Source of the DNA: Trichothermofontia sichuanensis B231
GTDB lineage: Bacteria; Cyanobacteriota; Cyanobacteriia; B231
Assembly (NCBI RefSeq): GCF_026240635.1
Contig: NZ_CP110848.1
Coordinates: 3,243,741 to 3,307,740, forward strand
DNA: 64,000 nucleotides
Direction: 5' to 3'
Shown here piece after piece: positions 53,293 to 64,000 of this stretch (the stretch's first letter is position 1; each line of letters begins with the position of its first letter). Below the pieces are notes generated by a model. That model ran no database searches and was not told where the DNA came from. It saw nothing but the letters and a program-made list of their open reading frames with translations. The translations under genes and the position numbers were made by a program.

Positions 53293-56256
53293 GTGGACCG
53301 AGGGGTAAGGCGCTTTTATAAGGGGCTGCTCATGGTGATCGCGGCGGGGGTGATTACTGTCCTCCTGCCGCCCATCAAACACCTGCTGGCGCTCGGCTAT
53401 GCAGCCCTTAGCACTCAGGTGCAACAGGTGATCGATTTAGTGCGTATGGGCCTCTTAGCCTTTCTCGTTGCGGCCCTGTTGGCCCCCTTGGAAGCGTTGG
53501 GCTGGTGGGCCGGTTGGTATGGCGAATCCGTGGATACAATCGCAGCGCAAACCAACTCTTCCCCTGCCGCACCTGCGACAGAAACAGCCGCGATTCCCGC
53601 AGGGATCGCTTCGCGAATTGCGCTTCCCTATCACCGCTACCTCATCTATCTGGATGGTATTGGCCAAGGCTCAACCCAGCAATACTTACCGGATGTGGAA
53701 GACTTTTTAGCCGCACTGACAGCAGCACTCCCGCCGGATATTTGCCTAGTGCGGGATGTCATGTCCTATTCAGTCATGAACCAGCCCCTCACCTCAGCAC
53801 AGCGGCCCCTGGCTTTTTTCTGGAAACTGGCGGAGTGGCTCCGACTCAAAAATCCCCGCAGCTTGCTGGGATATGTGATTAACATTCGCAACCTCCTTCA
53901 GGTCAGCGTTTCAGCAGACCAGCGCTATGGTCCCATCTACAACCTGGGCATTGCCCAGCGGCTCTACGACAGCCTGAGCCGACAGGGCTATGTACCGGGC
54001 AGCGGCATTCCCGTCACCCTGATCGGCTATAGCGGCGGCGGTCAGGTGGCAGCAGGGGCAGCGGCCTTTTTGAAACAGGCGATCCAGGCCCCGATCGACC
54101 TGATTTCCCTAGGTGGGGTGATGAGTGGTAATAATCGCTATCTCCAGCTAGAGCATCTCTATCACCTTGAAGGGGAAAAGGACACGGTGCAGCGCCTCGG
54201 CCCCCGCATGTTTCCTGGTCGGCAGCCTTTACTGTTCCTGTCCTATTGGAACCGGGCACGGCGAGCCGGCAAAATCACGATCGTGCCCCTGAGTGGGGTG
54301 GGCCACAATGTCCCCGGTGGCTTACTGGACCCGAACCTGGTGCTTCCCGATGGTCGCACGGCTCTGCAACGCACGATCGACACCATTCTGGCAATTCTCG
54401 CGGGACGATTGGAACTGCCCCATACGGCCAAGGCAGCGGTTGATCTGAGCCTCGCCCAACCCAGTAACTACGCGATCTATCAACAACTGCCCTACAATCG
54501 CTACGACTTTTATCCTCTTCAGCAATCCCTGCCAGCGAATACCTATATTCCGGTCGGGACTTGGATCGGTCGTCTCATTTTGCCGCCAAAATCTGAACGT
54601 GCCCAGGTGCAGGGCGTCTGGTTCGAGGTCTACCAAACCGATGCCGATCATCCCCATTGGCAAGGTCTGCGGGTGCGCCTGTGCTGGGAGGATATCCCCA
54701 TACTCCAGCAGTGGCGGCAGTCAGTCGTCCGGGATGTCAATCTGAGTGAACCAACCCAACTGAGTATGCAACAGGGGCGGGTGCATCCGGATCGCCTGGA
54801 CGGTTGGCAGCGGGTGGGACCGTTGGAATCCCTGGCCGCCAGCCATCCCGAGGACGACGTGATCGTGAAACTGGTGGGGCCGGTGCGGGTGGTAGCAGCG
54901 GCTGAAGGCACTGGGCAGCAGACGACCGATCCAACCCTCTTCATTACCCAGGAGCCAGTGCAAATCACAGGGCGCTTTTATAGCCTGGTGCAAATTGGGG
55001 CACCCGTGGCCAATGGCAGTGACGTTTTTACCGTGCGCCATTTCAACCGGGAATCTCACCAATTTGATGCGCCAACGGCCACTGTGCGTATTCCCCAGGT
55101 GCTGCCCAGCCGTGAGGGGGTCTTCTCCAGTAGCAATCGCGGGCTAGAGCAATCTGCCTTGAATGAAAGTGGCTGGTATATCTACGGTGCCCAGGGGCAG
55201 GATGGGGAGTTTGTGGTCCAGGCGATCGCGCCCCGTGCCCTCCTGCGGTTGCAACCGGAGCAGGTGGTGCTGGGCAAGGCAGCAACGATTCAGTACCTCA
55301 CCAAACGCTGCTGGCAAGGGACGGCCAAACAGAAGGGCCAAATCAAATCCGTGTTGTTGGCACCGGGGGAGGCGTCTATTGCCAGTGCCGTTGACCAGTG
55401 GCGAGAGGGCGATCGTGCCCTACTGATGCACGTGTATGGCGGGATTGGCGGTAAGAAAAAGGAATTTGCCCCCCTGGGGATTTACTTTGGGCATTTCGCC
55501 TACGGCATAGCCACGGTGGTACGGGACCCCTTGAGTGATGAACTGCGCTTTGAAATAACCTACAAGCAAATCTATACCCATAACACTGATGGCATTATTT
55601 CTGGCAGCCTCGCTTGGTCGGCCTATATGGGCGATCGCCAACGGGGCTGGTTGGGGGTGCGGCCGGTGGCGGACGTGTTGATTCGGTTTCCGCCCCTGAC
55701 AGCCATCTATGACTTTGGCGATGGGCAGGCGCGATCGCCGCTTACTGCCCTGCGATATACCCTGGAGGCAATGGCGGCCCGGTACCGGGTGGGGGATGGG
55801 ACGGGGGGCACCTTTGTCGGGCCAACCTATTCCTGTGTCCAGGATGCCAATCAGGCCCTTTACTTGGCCCTGCAACGCTTGCGCCAAGTGTTGCAAACCA
55901 ATGTCACAATCCAGACCTGGTTAGCAGAACATCCGGATCACCCCCAAACCCAACAGGTACAGCAATTGGTGGCCCTAGAGAAGGCGCTCACCCAAAAGCT
56001 AATGCCAATGGGAATTGCGCGCTCGGATTGGGAAGATCAAGCGCCGTTACTCGGTGCGGATCTATGGGAAGATCCGTTCAATACCCTCTACAACACTCTG
56101 ATCAGTTGGCGGACCTTGCTGCCGCGTTTAACCTTTGAGGCAATTGGGAAAGCCTTTTTGCAACAGGGGGCCTCGCTCTGGTTATTGCGATCGAACCAAG
56201 TCGGGGGTATTGATCCCGATATCGCCCCGATCGCGCCCACAGCCCTATGGTTTTGA
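53293..56256 (+). CDS. Large membrane-anchored protein with alpha/beta-hydrolase domain and a second conserved C-terminal domain
   Basis: 987 residues. Two N-terminal membrane segments (GLLMVIAAGVITVLLPPIKH; RMGLLAFLVAALLAPLEALG), a short linker, then an alpha/beta-hydrolase-like domain (~110-390) with nucleophile-type GYSGGGQ (Ser247) and a possible His in SGVGHNVPGG. The remaining ~600 residues are unlike any fold I know. They contain GHFAYG (His734) and GPTYSCVQDANQAL (Cys848), which could form a Cys-His pair. I recall related cyanobacterial proteins being labelled predicted Abi/CAAX-type proteases, a weak annotation. GTG 53293 with GGAGG six bases upstream is preferred over ATG 53227. Two small membrane genes follow closely. 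Confidence 0.8.
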   Translation: MDRGVRRFYKGLLMVIAAGVITVLLPPIKHLLALGYAALSTQVQQVIDLVRMGLLAFLVAALLAPLEALGWWAGWYGESVDTIAAQTNSSPAAPATETAAIPAGIASRIALPYHRYLIYLDGIGQGSTQQYLPDVEDFLAALTAALPPDICLVRDVMSYSVMNQPLTSAQRPLAFFWKLAEWLRLKNPRSLLGYVINIRNLLQVSVSADQRYGPIYNLGIAQRLYDSLSRQGYVPGSGIPVTLIGYSGGGQVAAGAAAFLKQAIQAPIDLISLGGVMSGNNRYLQLEHLYHLEGEKDTVQRLGPRMFPGRQPLLFLSYWNRARRAGKITIVPLSGVGHNVPGGLLDPNLVLPDGRTALQRTIDTILAILAGRLELPHTAKAAVDLSLAQPSNYAIYQQLPYNRYDFYPLQQSLPANTYIPVGTWIGRLILPPKSERAQVQGVWFEVYQTDADHPHWQGLRVRLCWEDIPILQQWRQSVVRDVNLSEPTQLSMQQGRVHPDRLDGWQRVGPLESLAASHPEDDVIVKLVGPVRVVAAAEGTGQQTTDPTLFITQEPVQITGRFYSLVQIGAPVANGSDVFTVRHFNRESHQFDAPTATVRIPQVLPSREGVFSSSNRGLEQSALNESGWYIYGAQGQDGEFVVQAIAPRALLRLQPEQVVLGKAATIQYLTKRCWQGTAKQKGQIKSVLLAPGEASIASAVDQWREGDRALLMHVYGGIGGKKKEFAPLGIYFGHFAYGIATVVRDPLSDELRFEITYKQIYTHNTDGIISGSLAWSAYMGDRQRGWLGVRPVADVLIRFPPLTAIYDFGDGQARSPLTALRYTLEAMAARYRVGDGTGGTFVGPTYSCVQDANQALYLALQRLRQVLQTNVTIQTWLAEHPDHPQTQQVQQLVALEKALTQKLMPMGIARSDWEDQAPLLGADLWEDPFNTLYNTLISWRTLLPRLTFEAIGKAFLQQGASLWLLRSNQVGGIDPDIAPIAPTALWF

Positions 56257-56293
56257 CATTGAATCACCCTAATGATGCCTGGAGGGAACGATC

Positions 56294-56779
56294 GTGGACA
56301 ATAACGACAGTAAACCCACCCTGTCAACGACCGAATTTAAAGAACACTTTGCCAGTCTGGTTCCCTTGATCCTGGAAGAGTGGCCAGCCGTAGTGCGCGA
56401 ATCGTTGGAGGCGACCAGTGGCAACCTCGAACAAGTGGTCGACCAGATCGCTGCCCAGACCGATCGTACCCGTACCCTCATCCGGCGGCAATTGGCTGAG
56501 TTATACACCCTGGCCAAAACTGAAGCCACCCAGCTTAAGGCTGAAGCTAAGCGCCTTGCCTCTGAATCCAAGTCCCATCTAGACCTCACTGAATTGGAAC
56601 CCCTCCTGCGCCAACTGGAAGAACGCACCGAGAAATTATTTGCCCAGTTTGAGAAGGAGGTGCTGCCAGCGGTGACTGAAAAGGCCAAGCAAAATCTGGG
56701 AACCAGTCTACTAACAGCCTTGGGGATTGGCTTCCTGTTGGGGCTACTCTTCGGAGGGTGGGGTCGTGGCCGTTCGTGA
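56294..56779 (+). CDS. YqjD/DUF883-like membrane-anchored coiled-coil protein
   Basis: 161 residues: a long charged helix (residues ~40-125, e.g. AKTEATQLKAEAKRLASESK) and a C-terminal membrane segment with glycine motif (LTALGIGFLLGLLFGGWGRG). This is the layout of E. coli YqjD/ElaB, inner-membrane proteins that bind ribosomes in stationary phase, though sequence similarity is only general. It starts with GTG 56294 after GGAGGG. It overlaps the next gene by 14 bases, so the pair is co-translated. Confidence 0.75.
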   Translation: MDNNDSKPTLSTTEFKEHFASLVPLILEEWPAVVRESLEATSGNLEQVVDQIAAQTDRTRTLIRRQLAELYTLAKTEATQLKAEAKRLASESKSHLDLTELEPLLRQLEERTEKLFAQFEKEVLPAVTEKAKQNLGTSLLTALGIGFLLGLLFGGWGRGRS

Positions 56780-57155
56780 GTGGTTGGATGGGTTTAATTA
56801 CTATCTGCGACGCCTGTTGCGCCTGATCACCATGCTGGTGGACTTGCACCTGGAAATTGCCCTGCGGGAAGCCAGCATGGAACAAAAGCGCATTACGAGT
56901 GGCTTTACCCTGCTGGCGATCGGCTTGGGCCTGGTGATGATGGGGCTTGTCCTGCTGCAAGTCGCCCTGATCTGGATCGGCCACTTGGCTGGCCTGCCCT
57001 GGTTTAGTGCCATCTGTGCGGTCGCTGGCCTTAATCTCGCCAGCGCCTACCTGTTCCTGACGGCGGCCTCCCGGCGCCTCCACGGTCCCTACATGCAAGC
57101 GACCCGCGAACGAGTGCAACGATCGCTCACTATTCTCCTGCAAGATGAGGATTAA
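56766..57155 (+). CDS. Phage-holin-family (DUF1469/YqjE-like) membrane protein
   Basis: 129 residues. An amphipathic N-terminal helix (REWLDGFNYYLRRLLRLITM, VDLHLEIALREASMEQKRI) and two membrane segments (TLLAIGLGLVMMGLVLLQVA; ICAVAGLNLASAYLFLTAAS) fit the putative actinobacterial holin-X/YqjE family. GTG 56766 has GGAGGG six bases upstream; the frame upstream of it is shadow. In E. coli yqjD and yqjE are also neighbours, which supports the pairing with the preceding gene. A role in membrane or stress physiology is likely; there is no phage context. Confidence 0.85.
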   Translation: MAVREWLDGFNYYLRRLLRLITMLVDLHLEIALREASMEQKRITSGFTLLAIGLGLVMMGLVLLQVALIWIGHLAGLPWFSAICAVAGLNLASAYLFLTAASRRLHGPYMQATRERVQRSLTILLQDED

Positions 57156-57391
57156 ACCCACCTGCACACACAAACATCAATCTCACTTGAAACCGGTTTA
57201 CCCTGGAGTCTGCTCAGCTAAATCATTTCATAGTACACTAGAACTATAAAAACGACTTGTCTACCTTAACTATCGAGGGGACATGAGCGTCTATTGCACC
57301 CCTATGCTAAAAGCTGTTTGAAAAGACTCTAGCAGCGCGTTTAAGGCTTTTGTGTTAGAATTTTGGCGGGTTTTTGACCCTCTTGGCCTAG

Positions 57392-59350
<1,959 letters not shown>

Positions 59351-59359
59351 GCAACAACC

Positions 59360-59656
59360 ATGACAACAGAACGCTGGACTGATGAACGCCTGGATCAACT
59401 GGCACAACTCGTTGAGTCGAATGCACGTCAAATTGAGGCCAATTCTCGTCAGATTGAGGCCAATTCTCGTCTAATTGAATCCAACAGTCGCACTATCCAG
59501 GCGCTGGCTGACCTTGCGGCAGAGGAGCGACAGGAACGGGCAGCAATTCTGGAATCGATCCGCGAGATACAACAAGAAGTCCGGGGCTTACAAACCGAAA
59601 ATCGCCGAATTCTCGATATCTTGTTAAATGAGCGTCGGGATGAGGCCGCAGACTAG
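59360..59656 (+). CDS. Coiled-coil protein downstream of gyrB
   Basis: 98 residues, almost entirely a charged helix with seven-residue repeats: IEANSRQIEANSRLIESNSR (residues ~25-44), whose near-identical (R)QIEANS units reflect internal duplication at DNA level (AATTCTCGTC repeated). No domain beyond the coiled coil is seen. Such short proteins are frequent in cyanobacteria and are sometimes spliced next to unrelated genes. It starts nine bases after gyrB, so it is probably co-transcribed. Confidence 0.75.
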   Translation: MTTERWTDERLDQLAQLVESNARQIEANSRQIEANSRLIESNSRTIQALADLAAEERQERAAILESIREIQQEVRGLQTENRRILDILLNERRDEAAD

Positions 59657-59682
59657 TGCTCAGGACTGAGAACCCCCAAGGA

Positions 59683-59884
59683 CAGCCGCCGATCGCGTGC
59701 AATCGGGCATGATCGTGGGCTTGGGCACGGGTTCAACGACGGCCTACGCGATTCAATCTATTGGCGAACGGTTGCGAGCGGGTGATCTCAAGGACATTAA
59801 GGGCGTTCCCACCTCTTTTCAGGCCATTGTCCTTGCTAAGGAATACGGCATTCCCCTTACCACCCTGGATGAAGTGGAAAAGAT
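59683..59884 (+). pseudogene. Duplicated internal fragment of rpiA
   Basis: 202 bases identical to rpiA bases 37975-37774 (complement) except for three single-base changes that I can see and no indels. It encodes the phosphate-loop part ([20 protein letters not shown]) up to TLDEVEK, where it is cut exactly at the border of miniature element A copy 5. There is no start region and no catalytic Asp/Lys part, so it cannot make an enzyme. The high identity means a recent event. One change turns Ile to Val, the two others are silent. Confidence 0.92.
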
Positions 59885-59996
59885 GGTTCTTCTGGGATTT
59901 TGGGGTAAGCAGTATCAGCAGCTACAAATAAACGATCGCAAATGCTGAGTTTATGGTGGGGGCGCGTAGCGCCCCCACCATAAACTCAGAAGAGCC
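59885..59996 (+). mobile_element. Miniature element A, copy 5, bordering the rpiA fragment
   Basis: 112 bp, ends GGTTCTTCTG / CAGAAGAGCC, hairpin loop GTA. Flanking 8-mers (GAAAAGAT and GAAATTAG) are not duplicates, so this copy sits at a recombination junction. Just past it, 59995-60028 form a further hairpin (CCGAAATT-A-GCGAT / ATCGC-AATTTCGG). Confidence 0.88.
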
Positions 59997-60076
59997 GAAA
60001 TTAGCGATCGCAGCAATCGCAATTTCGGTGAACCGGCCCCTACGATGATGTGGCCTCTCTGTTGGCTAGGGGTTTC

Positions 60077-61381
<1,305 letters not shown>

Positions 61382-61626
61382 TTAGCTTACCCAGCCCACC
61401 CCCCATTTGTGCAGGTTAAGTCGGCAGACAAGTGGTCAGGGGCAGGTGAAGCGGTCGGCAAATGCTGGATAAGGGGCTGGACAGAATCCAAAACTGCTGT
61501 ATCCTTGCGGGTAGCAACGGTAGGTCTTCAGATTGTGCCGTTTATCGTGTTTGGTTGGTGACCCTGCTGCTGGGTTGATGCTGCGTTAGTGCTTCCTGGT
61601 TCGTTAATGCTTGCTGGTGCCGTGCT

Positions 61627-63153
61627 ATGAACAGTGCATCTCGCTCCTTACCGGTCCGGTCCTGGGTTGTCTCGGTCCTGACAATGGCCCCAATGGTAGG
61701 TGCTTTGCTCAGCTATGGGGGGACGCCCGCGATCGCGGCTCCGTTTGAGCAAGTTGATGTTGATCAGAGTAGGTTCATCGCGATCGCAGCTCCGGTGGGC
61801 AACAGCAATAATTATCAACTCCTCATTCTGGAGCAAGTGGCAGAGAGTCGGCCCTGTTGGCAGGTGGAGGGTAGTCAACCCGCGATCGTGGACCCCTTGC
61901 TGCTCCAATTTGACTTCACCGGGATCTGTGGCCGGAGCACTGATAGTAACGGCTATTCTGTGCGGTTAGCGGGCGAAGACTATGCATTGCAATACAGCTT
62001 ACGGGTTCAGCGTCAGGAAAATGATCTGCTGCTGCTAGCAATTCCTTTTCGTAGGCAAGATGCCCCGACTTTAGTAGTAGGCCGTACCCACGGGATTGCA
62101 CCGGGATTTATGCGTCTGGATCTCGATCCAGGTTGGCGCTTTACCAAGCGATCGTTTAATGGTCAGCGGTTAGGACATATCTACCTTACGCACGATCGTA
62201 GCCTTCAGGAACTGGCCCAACTGGCCGCTCCCTTGCCCCCTTCCCCACCACCGACCCGCCAGCAGCAAACGCCGATGGTCTCTGCTGCTCTCCCAACGCC
62301 CCCTGCGCCAGAGATCCCGGCGGCAATGCCTGCCACACCGACGGCCCCTAGCACCCCAGTCACCGCTGCCCGCGAAGTTGACCAACCGATCATCATTCCG
62401 GTCCCGCCGCCGGCATCAAGCCCTACTGCCCCAGTTAATACGAGTATCCGTAATCGCATCAACCCCAGCGCGATCGTGCCGCCTTCCCAGCGGCCAGTTG
62501 CCTCCCCACCCCCCCTACCAATGACTACCCCGGCCACCGATCAACCGATTATCATTCCGGTCCCGCCCCCCGAATCGGGTCCTGTAGCTGCGGCCAATAC
62601 CGGCATTGGTGGCCCCCTCATCCCCAGACCAATCGCGCCGCCACGCCAGCGGGAAAGCACACCGCGGAACAGCCGTTCCCCAATGCCAGCACCGCCGTCC
62701 ACCCCAACGGCAGCTACCCCACCTAACGCCAATGCCGCCCTCATTGCTACCGCCAATCTGCCCACGGTTCGTATTGCGCCGACCCCTGGCTCGGTACCCC
62801 CGCCCTTAGCCTCGCGTTCGGGTAGCGCTGCCGCTGAAGCCGCGACGACGCTATCAACCCCACCCTTACCCCCCCCAACCCCCCGCCCCCCAGCCCCTAC
62901 TCGGAGTGCGTCCCCCCCGCCCAGTGCCGTCACTGCCACTGGCTTTGCCTATCGACTGGTGGCCTATGCCGATACGTCCCAAGCCCAAGCTGCCGTGCGA
63001 TCGCTCATCCCCGATGCCTTTCGGGTGATGTACAACGGTCGGGTGGTTTGGCAAGCCGGGTTATTCCGCGCCCATGAAATTGACCAGGCGCGATCGTTGC
63101 AACAGCAGTTGCGACAGATGAATATCCAAACGGTGTTATTGACCGCCCAGTAA
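61627..63153 (+). CDS. Secreted DUF3747 protein with Pro-rich linker and SPOR-like C-terminus
   Basis: 508 residues. Signal peptide (SWVVSVLTMAPMVGALLSYG, cleavage after PAIAA) followed by a DUF3747 domain (~38-195; FEQVDVDQSRFIAIAAPVGN, QLLILEQV, CWQVEGSQPAIVDPLLLQFD, GICGRSTDSNGYSVR). A ~235-residue Pro/Ala/Thr-rich linker contains two copies of DQPIIIPVPPP, and the last ~70 residues are SPOR-like (YRLVAYADTSQAQAAVRSLI; QQLRQMNIQTVLLTAQ). SPOR domains bind denuded peptidoglycan, so it likely acts in the periplasm or cell wall. The function is unknown. Confidence 0.88.
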   Translation: MNSASRSLPVRSWVVSVLTMAPMVGALLSYGGTPAIAAPFEQVDVDQSRFIAIAAPVGNSNNYQLLILEQVAESRPCWQVEGSQPAIVDPLLLQFDFTGICGRSTDSNGYSVRLAGEDYALQYSLRVQRQENDLLLLAIPFRRQDAPTLVVGRTHGIAPGFMRLDLDPGWRFTKRSFNGQRLGHIYLTHDRSLQELAQLAAPLPPSPPPTRQQQTPMVSAALPTPPAPEIPAAMPATPTAPSTPVTAAREVDQPIIIPVPPPASSPTAPVNTSIRNRINPSAIVPPSQRPVASPPPLPMTTPATDQPIIIPVPPPESGPVAAANTGIGGPLIPRPIAPPRQRESTPRNSRSPMPAPPSTPTAATPPNANAALIATANLPTVRIAPTPGSVPPPLASRSGSAAAEAATTLSTPPLPPPTPRPPAPTRSASPPPSAVTATGFAYRLVAYADTSQAQAAVRSLIPDAFRVMYNGRVVWQAGLFRAHEIDQARSLQQQLRQMNIQTVLLTAQ

Positions 63154-63344
63154 TTGAGCATTAGTAGAAGCATTAGTAGATATGACAAGTTGTTAAATTT
63201 TCTTGCCACTCTGGTTAGCCACCTATCTAAAAGTCAACACTGGGCTGGTTTAGAAAGCGTCACCCCTGTTCAGGCAGGTTGGGCTAAAAACCGACACACT
63301 GGAAGTGTATGATCCTCTCCCGGCAGCGGGAAGCTAACTGCCAA

Positions 63345-64000
63345 ATGTTCAACCTGGGTAAAAGATGGCGTTTCAGTCTGGGGCTACTGCTCAGCCTGTT
63401 GATCCTGGGTCTGGTCAGTACCCTGAGTGTTGAGTGGCTCTGGTTCCAGTCTCTAGGGTATGGAGCGGCTTTTCAGGTCCGTGTGGCCCTCTATGGTCTG
63501 ATTTGGGTAATTACCCTTAGCGGTACGGCTCTGTTTCTGGGGGTTAACCTGCGGCTGGCCCAACGGTTGCGCCATTCCCGTCCTTCGTCTTCCCCCCCCG
63601 CTGGCAATCGCAGTGTTGCTTCCCCCCGGAACCGTCGCCCCCCTCCAACCGCGTATCATCCCGGTTCCCTCTCCCTCTGGCAAATACTCCTGAGCTTTGC
63701 CCTAGGGGCTATTCTGATCGGGCTGCTGCTTATGCACTATGGTCAAGAAGCGGTGGCCTACTGGTACCCAGAAAAACAACTGACTAGCCATACCCCCAGC
63801 CTTCCCAGTGCCTTTTCCCTGACGGTGATCGCCCAGATGCTCCAGACGTGGGTGATTCAACCGTGGCAAATCCTGGCAGCCATAGCCGGTGGCGTGTGCT
63901 TACTGATTGCCCCCCTGCGCACGGTGAGCGCGATCGCCCTGCTGTTGGGACTATGCCTGGGCACAACCCTGGCTGGTAGCTGGACCCATGTTCTCCTTTA
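63345..64000 (+). CDS. UPF0182 family membrane protein, N-terminal part (continues beyond the window)
   Basis: Open frame from ATG 63345 to the window end (218 codons, no stop). It has the UPF0182/COG1615 N-terminus: membrane segments LGLLLSLLILGLVSTLSVEW, then WFQSLGYGAAFQVRVALYGL, ISLWQILLSFALGAILIGLL-type segment, and QPWQILAAIAGGVCLLIAPL. A cytosolic Ser/Pro/Arg-rich insertion lies at ~80-105. These large proteins (~900-1000 residues) have seven membrane helices and an unknown role. An in-frame ATG at 63309 would add 12 residues. Confidence 0.85.
   Translation, partial: MFNLGKRWRFSLGLLLSLLILGLVSTLSVEWLWFQSLGYGAAFQVRVALYGLIWVITLSGTALFLGVNLRLAQRLRHSRPSSSPPAGNRSVASPRNRRPPPTAYHPGSLSLWQILLSFALGAILIGLLLMHYGQEAVAYWYPEKQLTSHTPSLPSAFSLTVIAQMLQTWVIQPWQILAAIAGGVCLLIAPLRTVSAIALLLGLCLGTTLAGSWTHVLL

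Noticed and set aside
59697-59948. 83-codon frame through the rpiA fragment into the miniature element
   Set aside because: Only an internal third of rpiA followed by element sequence; cannot be a functional isomerase.

Overview
The window looks like a cyanobacterial chromosome segment of moderately high GC. Three things point that way. The HIP1-type palindrome (GCGATCGC and its CGATCG core) is very frequent inside and between genes. Several genes belong to families known mainly from cyanobacteria or plastids: CRR6 (NDH-1 assembly), ferredoxin-type glutamate synthase, an Npun_F0813-like protein, DUF4346 and DUF3747. There is also a typical cyanobacterial set of multi-PAS/GAF kinases, Ser/Thr kinases and FHA proteins. 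I cannot name the species. All calls come from reading the sequence; no database search was run.

Layout. 1-9010: end of mutM, ATP-type PEP carboxykinase, a two-gene TRAP permease, YbjN-like protein, lipoate/biotin ligase-like protein, a PerR-type Fur regulator, CRR6, DUF1361 protein, tRNA-Asp(GTC). 9695-11876: PstS-like binding protein, pentapeptide-repeat protein, ArsR regulator. 12350-18875: a phospho-signalling cluster (FHA-kinase, zinc-ribbon FHA protein, a histidine-kinase-like protein lacking the phospho-accepting His, a membrane Ser/Thr kinase). 19484-30127: Fd-GOGAT, a membrane GTPase, and a glycogen synthase with a long repetitive tail. 30128-39833: a 1630-residue PAS/GAF histidine kinase, then central metabolism (6-phosphogluconolactonase, ribose-5-phosphate isomerase, a GST, PdxJ). 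40011-50470: protein repair methyltransferase, two peroxiredoxins, an alpha/beta hydrolase, a TM0106-type RecB-like nuclease, a HTH protein with an acidic linker, membrane protein, tRNA-Arg(TCT). 50947-64000: MFS transporter, a large membrane protein with two possible catalytic centres followed by a YqjD/YqjE-like pair, gyrB, S-adenosylhomocysteinase, a DUF3747 protein and the start of a UPF0182 membrane protein that runs off the window.

The most unusual layer is non-coding. A ~112-bp miniature transposable element occurs five times plus one decayed copy (505, 19069, 26571, 36055, 52289, 59885). Its ends read GGCTCTTCTG...CAGAAGAGCC, it holds a near-perfect 45-bp hairpin, and two copies have exact 8-bp target duplications, which fits mobilisation by an ISL3-type transposase that is not in the window. 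Two copies sit directly upstream of genes (GTPase, MFS transporter) and supply an in-frame ATG and 15 codons. Two others lie at rearrangement borders without target duplications: one abuts a 202-bp copy of an internal piece of rpiA, the other separates two gene fragments, one of them the N-terminus of an OLD/RecF-like AAA ATPase. A second element family (~107 bp, TA ends) and a third GC-rich palindromic repeat fill most remaining intergenic space.

Functionally, pgl and rpiA serve the pentose phosphate pathway and glgA glycogen storage. pckA and Fd-GOGAT link carbon and nitrogen flow. PerR and the two peroxiredoxins form a peroxide-defence theme, and the two peroxiredoxin genes share an identical 15-bp upstream motif.
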